Positions 17,601-24,162 of a stretch of DNA of 56,314 nt are shown here, one piece after another; position 1 is the first letter of the stretch, and every line of letters starts with the position of its first letter. The notes beneath the pieces were generated by a model. The model was not told where the DNA came from. It worked only from the letters and a program-made list of their open reading frames with translations, and did no database searches. The stretch is taken from positions 1 to 56,314 of IMG/VR virus record IMGVR_UViG_3300032282_004923. One strand, written 5' to 3'. A program made the position numbers and the translations under genes. The DNA comes from a virus.

Positions 17601-17738
17601 ATAGCAGCTACTGCTGTATTATCTATTACGGCAGTACCTACTGCTCCTCCTGCCGGTCCTTCCGGTGGTGGTTCTGGTGGTGGTTCTGACGGTGGCACAG
17701 ATGGAAACCCTAGCGATAGCAGAAGAAGGCGCAAATGA
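14691..17738 (+). CDS. Large secreted surface protein: beta-repeat, FN3, Thr-rich linker, helical repeats
   Basis: The start at 14691 follows GGGCAGGGA and gives a signal peptide (MRIRLRKGSWIIIPALLVSF to about residue 30). Next come a jelly-roll-like domain (about 30-170), repeats of W.AVTYGAGKFVAVA / RVMTSTNG..W (about 175-470) resembling beta-propeller blades, and an FN3 domain (about 478-590). A Thr/Ser/Pro-rich linker follows. About eight helical units of DAVFDEPLSDEQF type occupy about 710-930. The end has a hydrophobic segment (VRRVIIAATAVLSITAV) and a GGGSGGG/RRRRK tail. It is a bacterial-surface-like architecture, unusual for a virion protein. It may be exported by the infected cell or acquired from the host. 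Confidence 0.88.
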   Translation: MRIRLRKGSWIIIPALLVSFFAPPLSRSEASTVITNGGFDGSNGWTIVQNGGSGMVFNGALRFSYATGEVSQSFTVNPGDTVEVLFTVDNSSTNSVGRGAISDTWNASLISGNASATTGRTVAHNQEAFTLSLVVPSGVSSATLDFSGMDNGYWAGVYGPIIDSVSANITPAPFVATGYPADQQWEAVTYGAGKFVAVASSGDGNRVMTSTNGNYWTSRTSASNSNWQGITYADNQFVAVGSNAVMTSPDGITWTSRTAPNGEWQAITNCGGLYVATATWGSNYIMSSTNGIDWTVRTPSTAWSHDAVACSAEVPRFVSVSMYGRGWSSANGTTLWSTQNPGAIVDIRTVAFGNGRFSWLEYSTNSGNRYGAYSTNGVNWTNTASAPANQWKYITYGGNKFIAVAEGGVNSRSAYSTDGANWTLGSGVPNNSWQGVAYGAGKYVAVANSGTGNRVMTSTNGQSWESLSVSYLNPVQNLTATANNDGSVSLDWDAPEASNTEIYGYSINFVDYDNGVERGGWGIWTVAANTSYLLNDYMFTGSNPVTTGYGPVRFKVYAMTGPCAGVGSGSCMYGPSTSADADVVEPVSSTTTSSTSTTSTSIVPTTTTSTTIVSPVNNTTTTEPEVVPPPIETIPTDNTTVSIPETETPISPTTTTVIEKIFDPVEVTPVEAPASEGETEDNGPAASVPQYAPEQETTTQTDEPAIEVPKETQDAADAAVADIFDAPISDAKLADAVDGLIADAGTPEELTAVVNSLLDQELTDTQFATVIDSVFSEPLSDENFAAAVDAVFADTSTLSNEQFDTAVQAVFDGPLSTEQFSAALDAVFDEPISDEKFDAIINAVLDEPLSDEQFTELVNVLESETVTEEQVSAAVDSVIENGVTEDQATELATSAKVLQSIDGEQATEIFDAVDISNVTPEEAAALVAAVQDAPIEVREALESEINVFDGAIDTYVPLGSAVDVGVRRVIIAATAVLSITAVPTAPPAGPSGGGSGGGSDGGTDGNPSDSRRRRK

Positions 17739-17926
17739 ATCTCGTAAAGACAATAATCAGAAAATTAGCCAATGAGGTTCATGCACTTGCGTGGACTCTT
17801 GCTGGTGCCATAACGGTGCTAATCACACTATCGGGCAAAACACAAGTGCAAGGCTTGCAGATTACTGTTGCAGCTCTAGTAATTCACCTCATTGGTGTGC
17901 TTCTTAGAAAAGACAACAAAGAGTAG
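17735..17926 (+). CDS. Small membrane protein, holin candidate
   Basis: A 63-residue protein with two hydrophobic segments (ALAWTLAGAITVLITLS and GLQITVAALVIHLIGVLL) and a charged tail (RKDNKE). Its start overlaps the preceding stop by 4 bases. Immediately before the M15-type peptidase, this is the usual place and shape of a two-helix holin, but sequence cannot prove it. Confidence 0.75.
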   Translation: MNLVKTIIRKLANEVHALAWTLAGAITVLITLSGKTQVQGLQITVAALVIHLIGVLLRKDNKE

Positions 17927-17957
17927 GCCTTTACCTATAGACCTACTTGTAGTGTTG

Positions 17958-17963
17958 TAAAAT
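17958..17963 (+). promoter_or_regulatory. Candidate -10 element before endolysin
   Basis: TGTAAAAT lies 43 bases before the peptidase start in an 80-base intergenic gap that also contains a short inverted repeat (ACCTACTTGTAG region). Confidence 0.35.
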
Positions 17964-18006
17964 ATAGCTACCCCCAAAGTAGGGCTCTTCTATAAAAGGA
18001 CAACCA

Positions 18007-18525
18007 ATGGCTCGTAAGTACACTGGCAATACAGACGGAAATTCTGGCAAAGCACTCCCAGGAACCCAAAAACTCCTAGAACTCTGTGGGAAAAGATGGG
18101 GTTTTACGAACCTGGGGATTTGGGCCAATCGGTCGATGAAAAATCCTAAGGCAATTCCTGGCGACCCAAAGTGGCTGAGCGTTCACGCAACTGGCCGCGC
18201 AGTTGATATGGGCTACACAGACCGTAAGAAGGCCGTAGAGGCATGGAACTGGTTCCTTGCTAACACTGCTGCGCTCGGCATTGAAGAGATGCACGACTAC
18301 GCGTTTGACAAAGACAAAGCCGACAAAGAGGCTGGCTGGGGACGCGGATATAGATGTTCTCGTGGTGAAGGCTCAGACCCTAAATCGGTTAAGGTTTATG
18401 ATGAAAATGATAACGCTGGCTCGCAGGGCGGGCATTGGCTGCACGTAGAGCTTTCTCCAGAAATGGCTAAAGACGCTGCAAAATTTGAAGCTGCATGGCG
18501 CGCCCTTCCTAAGCCTGGTGCATAG
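18007..18525 (+). CDS. M15-type peptidase, probable endolysin
   Basis: A 172-residue protein. SVHATGRAVDMGY (about 58-70) supplies the His and Asp zinc ligands of the D-Ala-D-Ala carboxypeptidase (VanY/M15) fold, and GGHWLHVELSP (about 139-149) supplies the second His with the catalytic Glu region. It would cleave peptide bonds in peptidoglycan cross-links. No signal peptide is present, which fits export through a holin; a holin candidate lies directly upstream and two more membrane proteins follow. Confidence 0.88.
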   Translation: MARKYTGNTDGNSGKALPGTQKLLELCGKRWGFTNLGIWANRSMKNPKAIPGDPKWLSVHATGRAVDMGYTDRKKAVEAWNWFLANTAALGIEEMHDYAFDKDKADKEAGWGRGYRCSRGEGSDPKSVKVYDENDNAGSQGGHWLHVELSPEMAKDAAKFEAAWRALPKPGA

Positions 18526-18528
18526 TTC

Positions 18529-18756
18529 ATGGAAGCAATTACAGTTGCTCTCATCACGGTTGTCGGTGCCGTACTAGTTGCCCTTGTTGAAAAAGGACGA
18601 CGCGAAAACAAATCTGACCATGGAGTTGTTTCAGAAAAGCTTGACATTATGGGCAAAAGTCTTGGAAGGTCTATTGACCGCGTTGAAGAGACTGTTGTTC
18701 GCAACGAAGTAAAGCTTGACCAACATATTCGTGACCATGTAAAGGGAGATGCCTGA
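18529..18756 (+). CDS. DUF2746-like small membrane protein (lysis region)
   Basis: A 75-residue protein: one N-terminal membrane helix (AITVALITVVGAVLVALVE), then a charged amphipathic helix (LDIMGKSLGRSIDRVEETVV) and a basic/acidic tail. This layout matches DUF2746 proteins found beside endolysins in actinobacteriophages, some regarded as holin-like. It lies 3 bases after the peptidase and touches the next gene by one base. Confidence 0.82.
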   Translation: MEAITVALITVVGAVLVALVEKGRRENKSDHGVVSEKLDIMGKSLGRSIDRVEETVVRNEVKLDQHIRDHVKGDA

Positions 18757-18983
18757 TGGCCGGCAAGAAACCAGCAAAAGCCATGGCTGGTCAAACTAAG
18801 CAGGCAGCAAAAGACCCTGCTGTTTACGGACAGCAGACGATGTTCTGGGGGTTGAAACTATCTCCTTCTATTTGCCCAATGTGTGCAAGAAAAACGGTGC
18901 GCGGAATGGTTCGCGTAAAGCAAGATAAAATTTACTGTTCAGAAACATGCGCAGTAGCAAGTACTCCGGTGGAGGCGGTATGA
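18756..18983 (+). CDS. Zinc-ribbon protein in lysis region
   Basis: A 75-residue basic protein with CPMCARKTV and CSETCAVAS pairs, a four-Cys treble-clef or ribbon. The N-terminus is Lys/Gln/Ala-rich (KKPAKAMAGQTKQAAKDP). It is linked to both neighbours by stop/start overlaps (1 base upstream, 4 bases downstream). Function unknown. Confidence 0.78.
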   Translation: MAGKKPAKAMAGQTKQAAKDPAVYGQQTMFWGLKLSPSICPMCARKTVRGMVRVKQDKIYCSETCAVASTPVEAV

Positions 18984-19243
18984 AAACCTTATTCTCACTA
19001 ATGGGCAGAATTGCTGCAGTTTTTGGCTCAAATGCACTGGCTGCAGTTGCCGGTGGTGCGGTATTCGGTGTTGAACTCTGGAAGAGCGCAGCTATTGCTG
19101 GTGTAATGGCGGCTGCAAAGGTCTCAGAGGCTCTCCTGCGCGCGTACGCAGACGATGGTGTTGTTGATAAAGAAGAAATATCGGCAGCTTTTGGCGGAAA
19201 CAACAAAGCGACTATACGCAAAAAAGCAGCTATAGCTCAGTGA
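18980..19243 (+). CDS. Small membrane-associated protein, holin-like candidate
   Basis: The ATG at 18980 follows GGAGGCGG and overlaps the previous stop (ATGA), giving 87 residues. A hydrophobic Ala/Gly/Val-rich region (ALAAVAGGAVFGVELW, AAIAGVMAAA) precedes a charged helix with DDGVVDKEEISAAF. The latter looks like the short EF-hand-like helix seen in some actinophage lysis proteins. It is probably membrane-associated. Confidence 0.75.
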   Translation: MKTLFSLMGRIAAVFGSNALAAVAGGAVFGVELWKSAAIAGVMAAAKVSEALLRAYADDGVVDKEEISAAFGGNNKATIRKKAAIAQ

Positions 19244-19249
19244 TATAAT
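19244..19249 (+). promoter_or_regulatory. Candidate -10 element (TATAAT) at end of lysis operon
   Basis: A perfect TATAAT overlaps the stop region of the last lysis gene. A stem-loop begins 5 bases downstream, so a transcript from here would start with that hairpin. Confidence 0.4.
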
Positions 19250-19253
19250 TGAG

Positions 19254-19283
19254 TAGGAGCGGGCTGTCAAGGGGATGCTCCTA
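19254..19283 (+). other. Stem-loop after lysis operon
   Basis: TAGGAGC pairs with GCTCCTA across a 16-base loop, followed by an A/T-rich stretch but no clear T run. It may be a weak terminator for the lysis operon or the 5' hairpin of a transcript from 19244. Confidence 0.45.
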
Positions 19284-19307
19284 ATTATTTAAATTTAGCC
19301 AATCGAG

Positions 19308-19313
19308 TAGTCT
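19308..19313 (+). promoter_or_regulatory. -10 element for leaderless gene at 19320
   Basis: TAGTCT lies 6 bases before the ATG, the spacing expected if transcription starts at the start codon. The same hexamer at the same spacing precedes the genes at 25073 and 54014 on the other strand. No SD is present. Confidence 0.5.
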
Positions 19314-19319
19314 GTACAC

Positions 19320-19649
19320 ATGGAACAAGAACTCAAATGGAACAAAGATGGACACACCATCACATTCCTTCTCGAAAAAGGCAACTTGGTAATAACGGGA
19401 ATACATTGCCCGACCACCGAAGAGTGCACCATGAAAGATGGCAATTGCGTCTTTAGGGCATTCATTCAAATCTATGGGATTGAATGCAATGTAGGAGTAG
19501 TAGAGATAGCCCCAACTTTGGAATTTGCTTGGGCACTAATGGGAGATACAGAAGACCCGATTAATGATGGTCAGCTTTGGATTATCCCTGTAGACGATGA
19601 AATCTTTAAAGCTTGGGCAGAAGCTCAGAATGGGTCTGGCTCTTCTTGA
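19320..19649 (+). CDS. Hypothetical protein, 109 aa
   Basis: An acidic soluble protein with four spread cysteines (HCPTTEECTMKDGNCVF and ECNV) and repeated beta-strand-like segments (GHTITFLLEKGNLVITGI). No family recognised. Its 3' end overlaps the converging regulator gene by 25 bases. The start has no SD and is placed as a leaderless start. Confidence 0.75.
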   Translation: MEQELKWNKDGHTITFLLEKGNLVITGIHCPTTEECTMKDGNCVFRAFIQIYGIECNVGVVEIAPTLEFAWALMGDTEDPINDGQLWIIPVDDEIFKAWAEAQNGSGSS

Positions 19650-20062
19650 CAAATGCGTAGTGCCCTACGCAAATGGATGATATCAGTAAGTTCATAGAAC
19701 TTTTCTAGGTCAACTGCGTAACTATTTCGACCAGCCAATTTTGTCTTTGCTACAAGCCCTGATTCTATAAGGGTTTTAATGGTCTTTTGGACCGCTGCTT
19801 CCGATATGCCGAGGTAGATAGACAGGGCGCGTTGGGTCATAAACGGCTCGTCTATGAGGGTAATTAGCATGCGCGCCGGCGCAGTGAGCACTGATATCAC
19901 TTCCCCATTAGAGTAAGAAGCCATTTTCCCGCTAAGCGCCTGCACAATCTGAGCCGAAATTTGCTCAGGCGTACTGTTATCGTCATGGCCTTTTTTGATA
20001 AGCATTTCTATGGGGGAAGCAAGCCCGCCATACTCAAGTTTTCGTTTGTCCATAGTCCACAT
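19625..20062 (-). CDS. Winged-helix transcriptional regulator (MarR/ArsR-like)
   Basis: A 145-residue protein. A winged helix covers about residues 70-125: MTQRALSIYLGISEAAVQKT as helix-turn-helix and LIESGLVAKTKLAGRNSYAV as third helix and wing. It reads away from the divergently transcribed gene at 20161, with a shared intergenic region holding a promoter and a LexA-type palindrome, so it may control its own and the rightward genes. ATG at 20053 is an alternative start. Confidence 0.85.
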   Translation of the reverse strand: MWTMDKRKLEYGGLASPIEMLIKKGHDDNSTPEQISAQIVQALSGKMASYSNGEVISVLTAPARMLITLIDEPFMTQRALSIYLGISEAAVQKTIKTLIESGLVAKTKLAGRNSYAVDLEKFYELTDIIHLRRALRICQEEPDPF

Positions 20063-20072
20063 CTTTACATAG

Positions 20073-20103
20073 TTGACAGCCCCATACTAGGTGTGCCTAT
20101 AGT
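20073..20103 (+). promoter_or_regulatory. Candidate rightward promoter TTGACA-N19-TATAGT
   Basis: TTGACA at 20073 and TATAGT at 20098, spacer 19. Transcription would start near 20110, directly in front of the CGAAC-N4-GTTCG palindrome. Confidence 0.5.
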
Positions 20104-20114
20104 AGTGTTGCAAC

Positions 20115-20128
20115 CGAACACATGTTCG
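20115..20128 (+). promoter_or_regulatory. Candidate LexA (SOS) box
   Basis: CGAACACATGTTCG fits the Gram-positive/actinobacterial SOS consensus CGAAC-N4-GTTCG, and the palindrome extends one more base on each side (C...G). It would cover about +5 to +18 of a transcript from the 20073-20103 promoter, a normal repressor position. Confidence 0.6.
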
Positions 20129-20160
20129 GCATCACCAACAAACGCGGAAGCAGAGGCATC

Positions 20161-20481
20161 ATGAGCGTACAGGACCAACAGGCTATAAGCAAGCCAGCTT
20201 TCAACAAATTGCGCGACAATCTCATTAGCTTGTCCTCACAGTCAGGGCATGGACCGTGCGCGCTAGGCAAAATAGCCAACTCGCTCGATGATGACACCAA
20301 GGAAGCACTGTTTGCCGCTATGGCAAGTTCTGCGTCTTCCAATGCGATAACAAACAGTCTACGTGACGCCGGCATGATAATTGCCCGCTCCACGGTAGTA
20401 CAAAAGCGTACATGCTTTAGTGAGAGTGGTTCTCATATGTGTGCATGCTTCCCAGGCCTTTACACAGGAGAAGTACAATGA
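20161..20481 (+). CDS. Predicted DNA-binding protein under LexA-type operator
   Basis: The start at 20161 follows AGAGG; an earlier ATG at 20122 falls inside the operator and is less likely. The 106-residue product has a helical core (CALGKIANSLDDDTKEALF, ASSNAITNSLRDAGMIIARS) that reads as a helix-turn-helix, followed by a Cys-containing tail (RTCFSESGSHMCACF). Similar small proteins precede nuclease or phosphoesterase genes in actinophages. Its stop overlaps the next start (ATGA), so the two are coupled. Confidence 0.75.
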   Translation: MSVQDQQAISKPAFNKLRDNLISLSSQSGHGPCALGKIANSLDDDTKEALFAAMASSASSNAITNSLRDAGMIIARSTVVQKRTCFSESGSHMCACFPGLYTGEVQ

Positions 20482-21656
20482 CCGACAAAAAAGCCCTTAA
20501 CAATAAACTTGTTAAACTCGCCACCCAAGAAAAGGTCGAAAGCCAAAAGAGTAAAGTTCTGGGTGATATCGCTCAGATGCTCGAGCGCAAAAACATCAGT
20601 CTTGATGAAATCGGCAGTATCCAACGTGTCTCTTTATACCAGTCCTTGACAAAAAATGAGGAAGGCGAAGCAGAAGTCCACGACTTAGTAGCCCTCCAGT
20701 TCTCGCCGGCATTTGAAGATGGACCTAAGTGGCCCGTTATACAGCAAGGGCCAGCGATACAAGTACCAAAAGTCAAGGGTTCAAAGAAGCCTAACAAGGG
20801 CTTCAAGACCTGTGTAGTCGTGCCTGATATCCAGATTGGTTACTTCCGCAATGCAGACGGAAAGCTTGAGCCTACTCATGACGAAAAAGCCATCAGTATT
20901 GCTCTTCAGATTATCGAGGACTTGAATCCAGAGCTGATTGTTTGCGTAGGAGACAACCTAGACCTTCCCGAGATGGGCAAGTACTTGACATATCCTTCTT
21001 TCCAGCAAACAACACAAGCATCAATCGATGCTGCGACCACTCTCTGTGCTCAAATGCGTGCTGCTGCACCAAATGCCAAGATTGTGTGGTTGGCAGGAAA
21101 CCATGAAGAGCGCCTTCCAAAGTACCTTCTTGTCAACGCATCAGCTGCTTATGGACTCCGCAAGGGGAATACTCCTAAAGACTGGCCAGTAATGACCGTT
21201 CCTTACTTGTGTCGTATGGAAGAGTACGGAGTTGAGTTCCTTCCTGGATACCCAGCTAGCCACTACTGGATTAACGAGAAATTGCGCGTTATCCACGGTG
21301 ACCGCGTCAACTCTAATGGTGTTACAGCAACCCGCTACCTCAGTAATGAGAAGGTTTCTGTCCTTTACGGGCATATCCACCGTATTGAAATGGCTTTCAA
21401 GACCCGCGAAGACTTCGATGGCCCTCGTACCGTCATGGCTGCTAGCGCTGGATGTCTTGCGCGTATCGATGGAGCTATCCCTTCCACTAAGGGCGGGGTT
21501 GACTTAGACGGTCGTCCACTTGTTCGTCACGAAGACTGGCAACAGGGACTTGGCGTAGTTACCTATGAAGACAAGGGTGAGCATCGGTTTTCCTACGAAA
21601 CTGTTCACATTTATAACGGCTGGGGACAGTACCGAGGCACTGAATACAAGGGCTAA
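20478..21656 (+). CDS. Calcineurin-like metallophosphoesterase
   Basis: A 392-residue protein starting at 20478 after CAGGAGAAG. The full metal-binding set is visible: PDIQIG (D-x-Q in place of DxH), VGDNLD (GDxxD-like), GNHEER (GNHE), HGD and GHIH. The first 100 residues are helical and Glu/Lys-rich, perhaps DNA or partner binding. Phage proteins of this class are often annotated as recombination-type nucleases; substrate cannot be read from sequence. It is co-transcribed with the LexA-box gene, hinting at a DNA-damage or recombination role. Confidence 0.88.
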   Translation: MTDKKALNNKLVKLATQEKVESQKSKVLGDIAQMLERKNISLDEIGSIQRVSLYQSLTKNEEGEAEVHDLVALQFSPAFEDGPKWPVIQQGPAIQVPKVKGSKKPNKGFKTCVVVPDIQIGYFRNADGKLEPTHDEKAISIALQIIEDLNPELIVCVGDNLDLPEMGKYLTYPSFQQTTQASIDAATTLCAQMRAAAPNAKIVWLAGNHEERLPKYLLVNASAAYGLRKGNTPKDWPVMTVPYLCRMEEYGVEFLPGYPASHYWINEKLRVIHGDRVNSNGVTATRYLSNEKVSVLYGHIHRIEMAFKTREDFDGPRTVMAASAGCLARIDGAIPSTKGGVDLDGRPLVRHEDWQQGLGVVTYEDKGEHRFSYETVHIYNGWGQYRGTEYKG

Positions 21657-21733
21657 CTAAAGAAACGCCCAATTATCCCTGCAATGTTCCCGAAACCCAA
21701 ATAGCCAAAAGTCACTAGAGAGACATAGAGCCC

Positions 21734-22387
21734 ATGACAACAATAGTAGGAATACAAGGAGATGGTTTTTCACTGTTATGTAGCGACTCTCGTATCTCCG
21801 ACTTAGATAGGGATGGGGGAGTGTCTCAGATGTTTACTCTGGGTACTGGGCATTCCAAGATAGCGGTAAATGGGCCCTTCCATCTGGGTGCTGCTGGAGA
21901 CTTACGGGCTATAAACCTTTTAGCACATGCCTTTGTACCTCCAGCACCGGTTCCCCAGGTGACCGGAAAGAAGCTAGACGCCTATATGACGGTCAAGTTT
22001 ATACCGGAACTGCGCGACTGTTTTGAGAAGTACGGGTATTCGCTTCCAGAAAGAGACGCAAGCAGTCATCTGGCGGAACACGGGTCTATTTTGATGTGTT
22101 CTGTGAATGCTGTCATTTATGTGATTGACGGTGACTATTCATGGATTACAGACGCAGCAGGCTTTTACTCCATAGGAAGTGGGTCGCAGTTCGCATTAGG
22201 AGCACTACACGCCCTTGCTGGGGGTAAAAAGCTGTCACTGCAGCAAGCGAAGGTCATGGCATTAAAAGCTATGGCGGCAGCTGCTAAATATGACCCATGT
22301 ACAGGATTGCCATATAACACGTTCGTACAGGAATCACCTACTAAGACAACTACACAGGTGGCCAAGAGTGTCAAAAAAAGAATCTAA
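21734..22387 (+). CDS. Proteasome-beta/HslV-like Ntn hydrolase
   Basis: A 217-residue protein beginning MTTIVGIQGDGFSLLCSDSR. Removal of Met would leave an N-terminal Thr, as in HslV (MTTIV...). The Ntn-hydrolase landmarks follow: CSDSRI (the Asp17/Arg19 position), HSKIAV (the Lys33 position) and GAAGDL (the GxxGD turn). YSIGSGSQFALGAL corresponds to the conserved GSG..A..AL helix region. No propeptide is present. It may be a self-compartmentalised protease or a decoy/inhibitory subunit of the host proteasome. It overlaps the WhiB-like gene by 20 bases. Confidence 0.82.
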   Translation: MTTIVGIQGDGFSLLCSDSRISDLDRDGGVSQMFTLGTGHSKIAVNGPFHLGAAGDLRAINLLAHAFVPPAPVPQVTGKKLDAYMTVKFIPELRDCFEKYGYSLPERDASSHLAEHGSILMCSVNAVIYVIDGDYSWITDAAGFYSIGSGSQFALGALHALAGGKKLSLQQAKVMALKAMAAAAKYDPCTGLPYNTFVQESPTKTTTQVAKSVKKRI

Positions 22388-22733
22388 AGTATCCAAACTA
22401 GAAGTATCCCTAGAAGATGTACCCGAGCCTCCATCTGTAGACGATATACAAGAAAAGGGGTGGATGTACTATGCCAACTGTAAAAAACAGACGGAGAAGA
22501 TGTTCCCGAAGGGACATAAGGACATTAGTTACATACTTGATGCACGAGCCTTATGTTCCGGATGTTTCGTACGTGAACAGTGTCTTGATTACGCGCTCGA
22601 ATTTCCAGTAGCAGATATGCACGGGATATGGGCTGGGATGACCAGTAGACAATTGGCAGCAGAGCAGAGACGTCGGGGGATTACTGCTATCAGGCCTACG
22701 CTGTCACAAATGTGGGGCGATAAAAACCGCTAG
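22368..22733 (+). CDS. WhiB-like Fe-S regulator (copy 1)
   Basis: A GTG start at 22368 gives 121 residues. The four WhiB cysteines are present (ANCKKQTEKMF, then LCSGCFVREQC), followed by the GIWAGM turn and a basic tail (AAEQRRRG). WhiB proteins bind a 4Fe-4S cluster and region 4 of the main sigma factor, and they are restricted to actinobacteria and their phages. In mycobacteriophage TM4 a WhiB-like protein acts on host whiB2 expression and superinfection exclusion; a similar takeover role is possible. Converges on the leftward operon. Confidence 0.88.
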   Translation: MSKKESKVSKLEVSLEDVPEPPSVDDIQEKGWMYYANCKKQTEKMFPKGHKDISYILDARALCSGCFVREQCLDYALEFPVADMHGIWAGMTSRQLAAEQRRRGITAIRPTLSQMWGDKNR

Positions 22734-23074
22734 GTTCCCCGCACGCCACATTCTGCGCAAAATTTCATGTTTTGTAATTGCTTCCACTGTGGCTTACAGT
22801 CTGTACGGCCACACGGTTGAAGTAATTTCTCGCCGGCGATGTAGGAACGAATCTCGTCTGCAGTCGTAGGGATACGCGCCACTGGGTCAGGAGCAGGCGG
22901 CATGCCTTTCTCTTCTCTTAGTGCGCGCAAGAGGGTTGCTGACACCCAGACGTTTATTCCTACCCCGTGCTTGCGGCAGTGGTCGAGTATCTCGTTCTTA
23001 AACCAACCCGGTATCTGGATGACCAGGCTGTACTTCCCATCGCGCAGCTTAGCTCGCAGGGGTTTCCGAGGCAT
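22730..23074 (-). CDS. Ribbon-helix-helix-like protein with C-terminal zinc ribbon
   Basis: A 114-residue protein. Residues about 10-55 (KYSLVIQIPGWFKNEILDHC...INVWVSATLLRALR) have the beta-strand plus two-helix pattern of ribbon-helix-helix DNA-binding proteins. The tail has C-G-x4-C...C-x2-C (CGRTDC, CAECG), a zinc ribbon. It overlaps the next upstream gene by 26 bases and is last in a leftward operon of four. It probably acts as a repressor. Confidence 0.78.
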   Translation of the reverse strand: MPRKPLRAKLRDGKYSLVIQIPGWFKNEILDHCRKHGVGINVWVSATLLRALREEKGMPPAPDPVARIPTTADEIRSYIAGEKLLQPCGRTDCKPQWKQLQNMKFCAECGVRGT

Positions 23075-23234
23075 CTCTACTAACTAGTGTCAAGAGATAC
23101 TCAGTGATAGTCATGTCGTATCCATCAGCTAACGAGATAATGAGGTTCTTCATCTCAGCTGGTATACGAATAGTCACTGTAGTGCTGACGCCGGCTGTGA
23201 CATAGTTCGCCGGCCGACCCATCTTCTTACGCAT
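23049..23234 (-). CDS. Small ribbon-helix-helix DNA-binding protein
   Basis: A 61-residue protein: TVTIRIPAEMKNLIISLADG followed by MTITEYLLTLVSR is a typical CopG/Arc-type ribbon-helix-helix. The basic N-terminus (MRKKMGRPAN) could reach into DNA. It is 14 bases downstream of the loader-like gene and overlaps the following RHH gene. Confidence 0.78.
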   Translation of the reverse strand: MRKKMGRPANYVTAGVSTTVTIRIPAEMKNLIISLADGYDMTITEYLLTLVSRDASETPAS

Positions 23235-23248
23235 GTCTAGACATTAGT

Positions 23249-23719
23249 CTAAATTTTTGGCGCGTAGTGGCGTGTCTCCCAGTTGTTGACAATCTCTGTG
23301 TAGGCTTGTAGGAAGAATGAACGGTCCCCATTTGTGCTCACTGCGAGGGAGGAGATGCCTCCCATGGCTTGTACTGCTTCGAGCACGCACTCGTGACAAA
23401 TACCTGGGTCGTATGTTCCGGAGCTTACTGCTTTCGAGAGAGTCTGTACTTCAGCCCACGCTAGAGCCGGCGAAGGCGGAGGGACAAGTCGGCTGCTCAT
23501 CTGGAGTATCTTTTTCCGAAGCGCAGCTGGACGAGGCATGTAAGTGTCGGAGAGAGCTAAAGCATCTACTGCAGCAACAGCCTCATCGAATCCCAGGTCC
23601 GACAACATACGTGTCCATGGACGGAGCACGGAAATCTTGACGGGCCCACTGGACGGCAGACGCTCGTTCCAGTTACCTAGAAGAAGTTCTGCTACTGCTT
23701 CGATTTCTTTACTGTTCAT
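23249..23719 (-). CDS. Replication accessory protein, G39P/helicase-loader-like
   Basis: The start at 23719 (MNSKEIEAVAELLLGNWNER) gives 156 residues and overlaps the upstream gene by 11 bases. The block LLLGNWNERLP, followed by DLGFDEAVAAVDALALSDTYMPRPAALRKKIL, is the pattern of the replicative helicase inhibitor/loader N-domain (G39P-like) found in actinobacterial phages. Such proteins bring DnaB-type helicase to the origin or hold it inactive; the primase-helicase at 47097 is the possible partner. Confidence 0.75.
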   Translation of the reverse strand: MNSKEIEAVAELLLGNWNERLPSSGPVKISVLRPWTRMLSDLGFDEAVAAVDALALSDTYMPRPAALRKKILQMSSRLVPPPSPALAWAEVQTLSKAVSSGTYDPGICHECVLEAVQAMGGISSLAVSTNGDRSFFLQAYTEIVNNWETRHYAPKI

Positions 23720-24041
23720 CGTCCAGCATCTTAGCAAACTTCTTGACACGCCACTCATCTCGGAAGATGAGCTCGATGGAATTATATTTCTTCCCGAGGT
23801 CATTCCCTCCCATGTGAAATTCTGACACTGCACACCCTTGTACGGCCTTTAGAGCGAGCTCGAGGCCATATGTGCCAATTGCATACGCGATGACTATGCG
23901 TCGCTCTTCTGTGAGCTTCATACGACGTACTGAGTGGAGATTAAGCCAGCACTCCCAGAGTTGATTGATGAGGTCTTCCCCCACCGAGTCTGCATACGAA
24001 GTAGCCGTAAATTTGGTTGCTACTTTTTTTCGGGTAGTCAT
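23709..24041 (-). CDS. Conserved phage replication-region protein
   Basis: A 110-residue helical protein starting after GAAGGGACAACT. The C-terminal NDLGKKYNSIELIFRDEWRVKKFAKML resembles a conserved tail (N..GK.Y..IELI.RD...V..F) in small proteins beside helicase loaders in actinophages. The TATSYADSV segment is unassigned. It is the first gene of the leftward operon and has an unusually long leader of about 330 bases. Confidence 0.78.
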   Translation of the reverse strand: MTTRKKVATKFTATSYADSVGEDLINQLWECWLNLHSVRRMKLTEERRIVIAYAIGTYGLELALKAVQGCAVSEFHMGGNDLGKKYNSIELIFRDEWRVKKFAKMLDDEQ

Positions 24042-24115
24042 AGTTGTCCCTTCGACGTTATAACTAAGACTAGAGGTACATCTAGTTTATATACACTTTT
24101 ACTAGTACTTACTGT

Positions 24116-24138
24116 TACTACCTTTAGTTTAGGTAGTA
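24116..24138. promoter_or_regulatory. Inverted repeat TACTACCT-N7-AGGTAGTA
   Basis: An 8-bp perfect inverted repeat about 75 bases upstream of the leftward start at 24041. It could be a repressor operator or a leader hairpin; the adjacent genes encode RHH proteins that could bind it. Confidence 0.5.
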
Positions 24139-24162
24139 AAAGACAAGAAGTTTATTACCCAT

